Source: a virus
IMG/VR virus record: IMGVR_UViG_3300044911_001183
Location: 1-33,655 of that record
Strand: one strand, 5' to 3'
DNA length: 33,655 nucleotides
Position numbers and translations under genes: made by a program. A model generated the notes under the pieces. It did no database searches. It had not been told where the DNA came from and saw only the letters and a program-made list of their open reading frames with translations. Below are positions 28,158 through 33,655 of the stretch, one piece after another; the stretch's first letter is position 1; each line of letters starts with the position of its first letter.

Positions 28158-29012
28158 ATGGCAGACTGGCCGCTGACATCTGAACTTGGCAACCTGACTT
28201 GCTCGGCGGGCAGTGGTGACCTGCTGTACCTGCTGGGAACATCGCTCCGCGTTGCGGCGGACGTTGCCACTCTGAACATCGAGAGCAATGAGTACGACGC
28301 GACCACGCCAACAGGTAGTGCCGTGAACTTCATGACGATGAACGCTGGCCTGCGGTCGGCAACCATCGACTTCAACGGCATCTACCCGCGTGCCGCAAGC
28401 CCGCTTGGCATCACCTCGCTCATCACGTTCGCAGCCGGGTACGTCAAGCACGTAACCGCGTTCAACATCAACATTGAGTTTGGCGAGTTCGACGCGACCG
28501 CTACGACTGGTGCCGTGGGCAACTGGCGGGCGTTCCGTCCCAAGGGCACGGGCCGCTGGGGCGGGTCCTATACGTGCCTTGCGGACAACGCCACCCCGCC
28601 CACGTTGCCAAGTTCGGCAGCATCGGCATCGGCGGTGACGTTCAAACTGGGCGAGGACGGCGTAGCCGATCCAACCCTGACCGGGTTCATCACGGCCCCG
28701 CGACTGAATCAGACGGTTCGGATTGGCGACGAGTCGCAGTTGGTGTACTCGTTCACGGGCTCGGGCGACCTGACGCAGACGGCGGGAACGGCTCTCCCCG
28801 GCCTGACGGCGGCATCTGGTGTGATTACCAAACCGGCTTGGGATCTGAACGGAGATGGAACAGCGGATAACACCTGCGTACTGACCGTGGCATCTGGTCG
28901 CACGTACACCGGCCCGTTCTTCTGGACGCGGCTGAACCTCGCGTGGAAGATGGATGATGTCGTGCGGGTTAGCGGAACGCTCCGGGCGGCTGGTGCTATC
29001 ACCGTGGCGTAA
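28158..29012 (+). CDS. major tail (tube) protein
   Basis: The 284-residue protein is beta-rich with two similar segments (NIESNEYDATTPTGSAVNFM and NIEFGEFDATATTGAVGNWR), which may be a duplicated strand-loop of the tube fold or an added domain. SD AAGGAG precedes ATG 28158. It stands between the tail terminator and the tape measure, where the tube protein is expected. No tail-assembly chaperone gene lies between this gene and the next; the gap is 9 nt. Confidence 0.78.
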   Translation: MADWPLTSELGNLTCSAGSGDLLYLLGTSLRVAADVATLNIESNEYDATTPTGSAVNFMTMNAGLRSATIDFNGIYPRAASPLGITSLITFAAGYVKHVTAFNINIEFGEFDATATTGAVGNWRAFRPKGTGRWGGSYTCLADNATPPTLPSSAASASAVTFKLGEDGVADPTLTGFITAPRLNQTVRIGDESQLVYSFTGSGDLTQTAGTALPGLTAASGVITKPAWDLNGDGTADNTCVLTVASGRTYTGPFFWTRLNLAWKMDDVVRVSGTLRAAGAITVA

Positions 29013-29021
29013 GGGGGCACA

Positions 29022-30029
29022 ATGGCGACTCGCGGCAAAGACGGGTCTGTAGAGATTCAGGTAACTGGCGACACCTCCCCACTGGAGGCATCGGTAGCCG
29101 CTGCGAAGGCCAAGGTAGAAGCCGAAGGATCGACGGGCAAGGTTGGTGCGGCATCGACGCAGGCGGCTGCGGATGTGGCGAAGGTTGGGGTAGCGGCGAC
29201 CGAATCGACTGAAGCACTCAATCAGATGGGGCAGGCGGGAGAGAAGGCCGTAGGTGCCGAGGCTCCGCTGCAAGGCGGTTTGAAGGGACTGAACAAGACC
29301 CTTGGAGATACGGTCGGGCAGGTTCAAGGGCTCATCGGAAAGTTCACAATCGTTGCCGGTGTCGCAACAGGCATGTACGCACTTGGTCGGGCTATCCGCG
29401 AGTCGGTCATTTCCGCACTGGAAACCGGCACAGAGAAGGCCAACAGGTTCGCGGAGAGTCTGGACCTGTCCAAGAAGGCCGAATCAATCAAGTCGATTTC
29501 GGATGAAATCAACAAGCTGTCCGGCGAACTGACGGCACAGGAAACGAACCCGCTCGATCGTGCCGTAGGATTCTTCACCGGCACAAACCCGGAGAAGCTC
29601 AAAGAGGAAATCACGCGGCTCAACAAGTTGTCCCAGAGCCTGCGAGATAATGAGCAGGCCGCTCGTCGCCGCAAGGAACGCGACGATGAATCCAAGGCGT
29701 ACCTTGAACTTCAGCAATCTCGGATGAAGGCATCCGAGGAATATGACGACCTTGTACAGAAGTCGCTCGACAAAGAATCGGAAGCACGCGATAGCCAGAT
29801 TGAGGATTTCCGCAAGTCGATGCAGGAACTTGGCGACGAAATGACCAAGCAGGCCAAGCGGTCGCAAGAGGCGTGGGTCGATTCGCTGCGGGCAATCCGC
29901 GAAGAATCAAACCGTGCGTTCAACACCGATCAGGCCGCGTCGATGGTGCAGCTCGCTGGAAACCTTCGCACTACGGCCACCATCGCAACGGCCAACATGA
30001 ACCGCATCGTTGTCGGGGGTGACGACTAA
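29022..30029 (+). CDS. short tape measure protein
   Basis: The 335-residue protein is mostly helical and charged, with one membrane-like helix at about 105-126 (IGKFTIVAGVATGMYALGRAI) and long heptad stretches (EEITRLNKLSQSLRDNEQAARRRKERDDES). This is the composition of tape measures, which set tail length, but the length is very small; at about 1.5 angstrom per residue it would fit a tail near 50 nm. It shares a base with the next gene (TAATG). Start ATG 29022 follows AAGGGGG. Confidence 0.78.
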   Translation: MATRGKDGSVEIQVTGDTSPLEASVAAAKAKVEAEGSTGKVGAASTQAAADVAKVGVAATESTEALNQMGQAGEKAVGAEAPLQGGLKGLNKTLGDTVGQVQGLIGKFTIVAGVATGMYALGRAIRESVISALETGTEKANRFAESLDLSKKAESIKSISDEINKLSGELTAQETNPLDRAVGFFTGTNPEKLKEEITRLNKLSQSLRDNEQAARRRKERDDESKAYLELQQSRMKASEEYDDLVQKSLDKESEARDSQIEDFRKSMQELGDEMTKQAKRSQEAWVDSLRAIREESNRAFNTDQAASMVQLAGNLRTTATIATANMNRIVVGGDD

Positions 30030-30892
30030 TGGCATTGAACGTCTACGAACTTGGGCTTACGGGCAACGGTCAGGCCGTGGACTACAACGGCAAGGCTTCG
30101 GCCACCCGTACGTTTGTCGTGGACACGATTAGCCAGCAAGCGGCACTCGAAGCGGACGGAATCCCCGCACTCAACAGCCAGCATCCGACACTTCCGAACC
30201 TCATCCTTGACGCAATTGACGCTCAGGTAGAGGATGGGGGAATCTGCCGGGTGGTGTGCCGGTATTCGAACAGTCGGCAGTTCGGTAGCACGCGAACCCC
30301 GAACAAGGATGCTCCGCGTTGGTATCACTGGGGCTGGGCCTCGCGTGTGGTGCAGATCGAAGTACCGATTGCCGTGCGTGCGTTGGTCATCGCCAAAGAC
30401 CAGTTTGGGGCAGGCGACGAGCGGCTGGTCTGGAAGATCGGTCGCAAGATCGTCAATGAGACACGGATTATCCGACCGCTTCAGGTGCGTGTGCAGGTGT
30501 CGAACGTCCGCGACCTTGACGTTATCGCACAGCAGAAAGACCGGCTGCACGTGATGCCGGACGGCAACCAGTACCACTTCGAAGGGGCGACGGTCAACCA
30601 GGTTGACGATAACGGCACCTACGACATCTCGTACATCTGGGAGCTGGACGAAGGCACGTTCAACTTCCCGCCGTTTGCGACCACAAACGCCCGGTATTGC
30701 GTGCAGGTGACGGGCGGTCAATCTCCCGAAGATCCTGACGCTGGCCCGATCTTCCGCAACCCATACACCGTGTTCGTGGCCTACCAGATTGGCGATCCGT
30801 CTGTGACGATTCCAAACTGCGAACTGAACGCTCTCTATCCCGTCGATGCAAACGGCTGGCGGCAACTCCCCGGAGCAAACCGAATCATCTAA
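30029..30892 (+). CDS. tail tip / baseplate protein
   Basis: The 287-residue protein starts at ATG 30029, overlapping the previous stop. It is beta-rich (VRALVIAKDQFGAGDERLVWKIGRKI, FEGATVNQVDDNGTYDISYIWELDEG) with a Pro-rich FNFPPF motif. It follows the tape measure, where distal tail or hub proteins sit. No family is certain. Confidence 0.65.
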   Translation: MALNVYELGLTGNGQAVDYNGKASATRTFVVDTISQQAALEADGIPALNSQHPTLPNLILDAIDAQVEDGGICRVVCRYSNSRQFGSTRTPNKDAPRWYHWGWASRVVQIEVPIAVRALVIAKDQFGAGDERLVWKIGRKIVNETRIIRPLQVRVQVSNVRDLDVIAQQKDRLHVMPDGNQYHFEGATVNQVDDNGTYDISYIWELDEGTFNFPPFATTNARYCVQVTGGQSPEDPDAGPIFRNPYTVFVAYQIGDPSVTIPNCELNALYPVDANGWRQLPGANRII

Positions 30893-31314
30893 TGGCAAGT
30901 CCCCGAATCATCCTCGGTCGCATTGTGGAAGTCAACGGCACCACGCCGGGGCCTGCCAGCGGCATCACGTACACCATCGCTTGCCATGACCCGCAGGTAG
31001 ATGGCCCGTTCCGCGTGACCAATCAGCGGCCCATTCGTCGCTGGCCGGATGCACTCGACACGGTTGCGTTTGCGGTGGGATCGATGGTTATTGGCGTGAG
31101 CGATGCGACCATCCTGCAATGGCACTCGATGGAGATGCCCGACTTTGGAGCGTGTCCGGACAACTCGGGCGGCTCGCAGTTGCTCCAGTTGCTTCGCAGC
31201 GGCGGGGCGTTTGGTCCGTTGGGGCCGATTGCACCGGGCAGCGGATCGACCGAGGCTGGCACAGGGAACGATTCTCCCGCTGGACCTATCCCCGGATCTG
31301 GGAGTACTGACTGA
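30892..31314 (+). CDS. small tail protein with OB-like N-terminus
   Basis: The 140-residue protein has a compact beta region at about 4-82 (IILGRIVEVNGTTPGPASGITYTIACHDP, VGSMVIGVSDATILQWHSME) that could be an OB-type barrel as in baseplate spike or hub parts, and a Gly/Ser/Pro-rich end (PIAPGSGSTEAG, PIPGSGSTD) with a repeated PIxPGSGST unit, likely a flexible tail. The fold call is inference. It overlaps both neighbours by one base. Confidence 0.6.
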   Translation: MASPRIILGRIVEVNGTTPGPASGITYTIACHDPQVDGPFRVTNQRPIRRWPDALDTVAFAVGSMVIGVSDATILQWHSMEMPDFGACPDNSGGSQLLQLLRSGGAFGPLGPIAPGSGSTEAGTGNDSPAGPIPGSGSTD

Positions 31315-31670
31315 TGGGAATCCGCGTTGACATCCTCACGCCAATCGGATCTGACGGGCCCGCGTTCAACCCGACGCAGATGCTGTCGTCCATTTCGAGC
31401 GGCATCACGTACAAGGTGCAGGGCTACTCGAGTGTCGTCGCCCAGATCGACGCACCGATTGACGCTGCGGCTGCTGGCACGATCACGCTGCAATGCTCGC
31501 AGGATGGATGCACGTTCTACAACTTCCCGGCAGGTGCGATCACCTACACGGCGACCGGCATTCAGGCTGCTGTCAACGTGGAGGGTCTGGTATTCGTCCG
31601 CTACCAAGTGACGGCCACTAGCGGCACGGTCGAATACATGCTCACGGTCTGCGGGGTGGCGAATGTCTAA
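31314..31670 (+). CDS. small tail protein
   Basis: The 118-residue protein from ATG 31314 is a beta-sandwich-like sequence (GITYKVQGYSSVVAQIDAPIDAAAAGTITLQCSQDG, VEGLVFVRYQVTATSGTVEYML) with three cysteines. It could be an Ig-like virion domain. It overlaps the next gene by 8 nt and lies in the tail-tip region. Confidence 0.6.
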   Translation: MGIRVDILTPIGSDGPAFNPTQMLSSISSGITYKVQGYSSVVAQIDAPIDAAAAGTITLQCSQDGCTFYNFPAGAITYTATGIQAAVNVEGLVFVRYQVTATSGTVEYMLTVCGVANV

Positions 31671-32157
31671 CGTGCCCCCGATGCCATTGGGCGTGGTTGA
31701 GTGGCCTAGTGCGGCCCCGGACATCATCACCGTGCCAGCGGGCGGCGGTGGCGGGGGTGCCCCTACGAACGCCCAATACGTCACTCTGGCGACCAATGCG
31801 ACACTCACACAGGAGCGGGTGCTTACGGCTGGCACGGGCATTTCGCTGACCGATAGCGGTGCGGGCGGAACGATCACCATCGACGCGACTGGTGCGGGTG
31901 GATCGACGCTGGCGGCAATCGACTTCGGTTCAGGTGCTGGCGATACGTCGGCCACTGTTGCGGTGACGGGTCAAACGTGGGTAACGCCTACGACCGCAAT
32001 CGTGGTGACGGTGCTTGGAACGCGGGCCGAAGATGCTGCGGTCGAAGGGCTCACGTTTGCGGTTGGTGATGTGGTCGATGGGGACGGGTTCACGGTCTAC
32101 GGTTCGAGTCCGCTTGGATCGGTCGGTTCGTACATTCTTTCATGCGTAGGAGTCTGA
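31663..32157 (+). CDS. tail fibre-type protein
   Basis: The 164-residue protein has a poly-Gly hinge (GGGGGGAP) after a short N-terminus, then YVTLATNATLTQERVLTAGTGISLTDSGAGGTITID, a block that recurs in phage tail fibres and tip attachment proteins, and a C-terminal beta domain. It lies directly before the lectin-like protein and is probably part of the adhesion apparatus. Confidence 0.7.
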   Translation: MSNVPPMPLGVVEWPSAAPDIITVPAGGGGGGAPTNAQYVTLATNATLTQERVLTAGTGISLTDSGAGGTITIDATGAGGSTLAAIDFGSGAGDTSATVAVTGQTWVTPTTAIVVTVLGTRAEDAAVEGLTFAVGDVVDGDGFTVYGSSPLGSVGSYILSCVGV

Positions 32158-32160
32158 TTC

Positions 32161-33612
32161 ATGGCAGTTCAAATCGCAACCGGATCAAGTTCGACGGGCA
32201 AAGCCGACGTTACCACTACGTTCGATCTGCAGGTGCGTACGCCCACCGTTGAGGCAAACGCCGGGTTCGCTCAGATGTCAAGCGAGAACGACGCGGGCGA
32301 TGCTACTGGCACCCGCTACTGCTTGTCGCCAGAGTCGGACCCAGACTATCGCCTGCGTGCGGCGACCGATTCGCTGTGGGACAGCGAGACGTTCAACTAC
32401 AACGGCATCAACTCGGCCAAGTACCGCATGCAGTCCAGCGGGTTCGTACCGGCATACTCGTCCGGCTACGTGTCATTCAACCCGACAAGTGCAACGGCTG
32501 CGAATAACGCCGCGTGCTTGACTACGTGGAAGTATTTCCCGATCTACGGTGCGGATCAGACGTACTTGGAAGTCAGTGCGGCGATCACTACGACGATTGC
32601 TACCGGCAACACGCTGGAGTTTGGATTCTACACGACTGGAACGAGTGCCCCATACACCCCGACCGATGGGGCATTCATTCGCGTGACGACTACCGGCGTG
32701 GTGGGAGTGTGCAGTTTCAACGGCTCGGAAACGACTACGGGCGTGTTCGCTGCGGTCGGCGGCGGCAACTTCACGATGGCCGCGAACACGTTCTATCACC
32801 TCGTCGTGAGCATCAACGAACGCGAAGTGCAGTTCTGGATCGACGACGTTCTGCGAGGGACGATCAACCTTGACCTCACCGGCACCGGCCAGCCGTTTAT
32901 GAACGGTTCGCTGCCCGTGTCGTTCACGCAGCGACTTCCGGGTACGGGCGGATCGGCTATGACGCTCCGCATCTCGGACTACACCGTGAGCAAGGGCGGC
33001 TATGTCCCGTTCCGTTCGTGGGAGTCCGGCCTCGCGGCAATGGGCTCATGCGGCTATCAGGCCCAGAGCGGGTCCACGATGGGCAGCACGGCCAACTATG
33101 CCAACTCGGCTAACCCTACGGCTGCGGTGCCGACCAACACCACGGCGGCACTTGGTTCGGGTCTTGGCGGGCAGTTCTGGGAAACCGATACTTTGGCCGC
33201 GACTACGGACGGGATTATCTGTTCGTACCAGAACCCTGCGGCAACCGTCAACCTCAGCGGGCGAACGCTCCTGATTCGCGGCGTGAAGATTGCGAGTCAC
33301 GTTCAGACCGTGCTGGGTGCTGGTGCTGGCTACGTTGCATCGTGGTCGCTGGCGTTCGGAAGCACGAACGTCTCGCTTGCCACTACCGAATCGTCCATCG
33401 CCAAAGCCCCTCGCCGCGTGGCATTGGGATTCCAGACCGTGCCGACCACGGCGGCAGCATTGACGCTCTTGCAGGAAGTGCAAATGCGGTTCGATTGCCC
33501 AATCCCCGTCCAGCCAGGCGAGTTCGTTCAGATCGTCAAGAAGAAGATCGGAGCGGCCCCCGCATCCGGCACCATCGCACACCTCATCACGTTTGATTGC
33601 GTATTCGAGTGA
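32161..33612 (+). CDS. lectin-like tail protein, complete copy
   Basis: The full-length version has 483 residues from ATG 32161 (GGAG about 7 nt upstream). The N-terminus (AVQIATGSSSTGKADVTTTF) may attach to the tail; about residues 60-260 form a jelly-roll/LamG-like domain (HLVVSINEREVQFWIDDVLRG at about 212-232), and a second beta-rich half follows (about 270-483). A receptor-binding or particle-surface carbohydrate-binding role is inferred. It is the same gene as at 1-1406, in another strain version. On the closed map the next gene is the structural protein at 1433. Confidence 0.8.
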   Translation: MAVQIATGSSSTGKADVTTTFDLQVRTPTVEANAGFAQMSSENDAGDATGTRYCLSPESDPDYRLRAATDSLWDSETFNYNGINSAKYRMQSSGFVPAYSSGYVSFNPTSATAANNAACLTTWKYFPIYGADQTYLEVSAAITTTIATGNTLEFGFYTTGTSAPYTPTDGAFIRVTTTGVVGVCSFNGSETTTGVFAAVGGGNFTMAANTFYHLVVSINEREVQFWIDDVLRGTINLDLTGTGQPFMNGSLPVSFTQRLPGTGGSAMTLRISDYTVSKGGYVPFRSWESGLAAMGSCGYQAQSGSTMGSTANYANSANPTAAVPTNTTAALGSGLGGQFWETDTLAATTDGIICSYQNPAATVNLSGRTLLIRGVKIASHVQTVLGAGAGYVASWSLAFGSTNVSLATTESSIAKAPRRVALGFQTVPTTAAALTLLQEVQMRFDCPIPVQPGEFVQIVKKKIGAAPASGTIAHLITFDCVFE

Positions 33613-33655
33613 TACACTCCACCAAAGGAACCTGACACATGGCAGACACCTATCT
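32207..33655. repeat. right copy of terminal overlap (paired with 1-1449)
   Basis: This copy aligns to 1-1449 at a constant offset of 32206 with no indels. First 127 nt (32207-32333) and last 127 nt (33529-33655) are identical to the left copy, and all mismatches lie between. See the left copy for the assembly interpretation. Confidence 0.9.
33639..33655 (+). CDS. start of the gene at 1433 (cut by window end)
   Basis: ATGGCAGACACCTATCT is the first 17 nt of the beta-rich structural gene found in full at 1433-2329, preceded by the same CAAAGGAACCTGACAC leader. It is the far end of the terminal overlap and not a second gene. Confidence 0.85.

Noticed and set aside
27981-29327. Long open frame on the minus strand (448 codons)
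   Set aside because: It lies opposite the well-supported tail terminator, tube and tape-measure genes, its product is rich in Arg, Cys and His as expected for a shadow in GC-rich DNA, and no ribosome site or family is visible.
32161-33655. A true tandem or dispersed duplication of the lectin-like tail gene
   Set aside because: The two copies are at the very ends of the window, and the identical flanks are exactly 127 nt on both sides. An assembly bubble explains this better than two biological copies.
1-33655. CRISPR arrays, tRNA genes, insertion sequences or an integrase with attachment site
   Set aside because: I found no regularly spaced direct repeats, no cloverleaf-like sequence, no transposase and no tyrosine or serine recombinase motif.

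Overview
The window is almost a complete genome of a tailed double-stranded DNA phage (Caudoviricetes, siphovirus-like head and tail genes), probably a metagenomic or single-contig assembly. All supported genes lie on the + strand and are packed with 1-50 nt overlaps or very short gaps; starts are mostly ATG with some GTG and purine-rich ribosome sites, and base composition is GC-rich. The host cannot be named from the sequence. No integrase, excisionase, tRNA, CRISPR array or insertion sequence was seen. No DNA polymerase or primase was recognised, so the phage probably leans on host replication.

The first 1449 nt and the last 1449 nt are the same region in two versions (about 95% identical, no indels, one amino-acid difference). 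The copies are identical for exactly 127 nt at the left end and exactly 127 nt at the right end, which looks like an assembly-graph bubble at k=127 and not a biological duplication. The unit genome is therefore probably 32,206 bp and closes on itself (circular, or circularly permuted with terminal redundancy).

Layout on the closed map. (1) Packaging and head, 18.0-26.7 kb: small terminase candidate, large terminase, a 910-residue portal/MuF fusion, HK97-type prohead protease, major capsid protein, two probable capsid accessory proteins, head-tail connector. (2) Neck and tail, 26.7-33.6 kb and on into 1-3.5 kb: head closure, tail completion, tail terminator, tail tube, a short tape measure, baseplate and tip proteins, a lectin-like tail protein. 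(3) Early accessory block, 3.6-5.8 kb: small unknown proteins and zinc-binding proteins, with several hairpins and an operator-like palindrome. (4) Recombination and replication, 5.9-12.5 kb: ERF single-strand annealing protein, YqaJ exonuclease, DnaD/O-type replication protein, SNF2-like helicase, DNA methyltransferase, a DnaA-domain-IV-like protein and two small DNA-binding candidates. (5) Small-gene block, 12.5-16.7 kb: a TGT/DpdA-like base-exchange enzyme, a phage ABA-sandwich protein, a VRR-NUC nuclease, a DUF2325-like protein and several tiny membrane proteins. (6) Membrane block, 16.7-18.0 kb: a lipoprotein with three membrane spans, a membrane coiled-coil protein and a small exported protein; a lysis role is likely but no endolysin was recognised.

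The most notable non-coding signals are a shared palindrome ACGGTA-N8-TACCGT before three genes (3580, 5615 with one mismatch, 12218), which suggests one repressor regulon, and a family of GC-rich hairpins capped by GNRA-type loops (3952, 4846, 5178, 5297, 23377, 25426), several with the same CTCNCACC...GGTTT frame, in the few intergenic gaps. No gap exceeds 300 bases; the largest are 5145-5372, 23344-23532, 7918-8068, 3500-3645 and 5824-5957, and each holds dyad structures described below.
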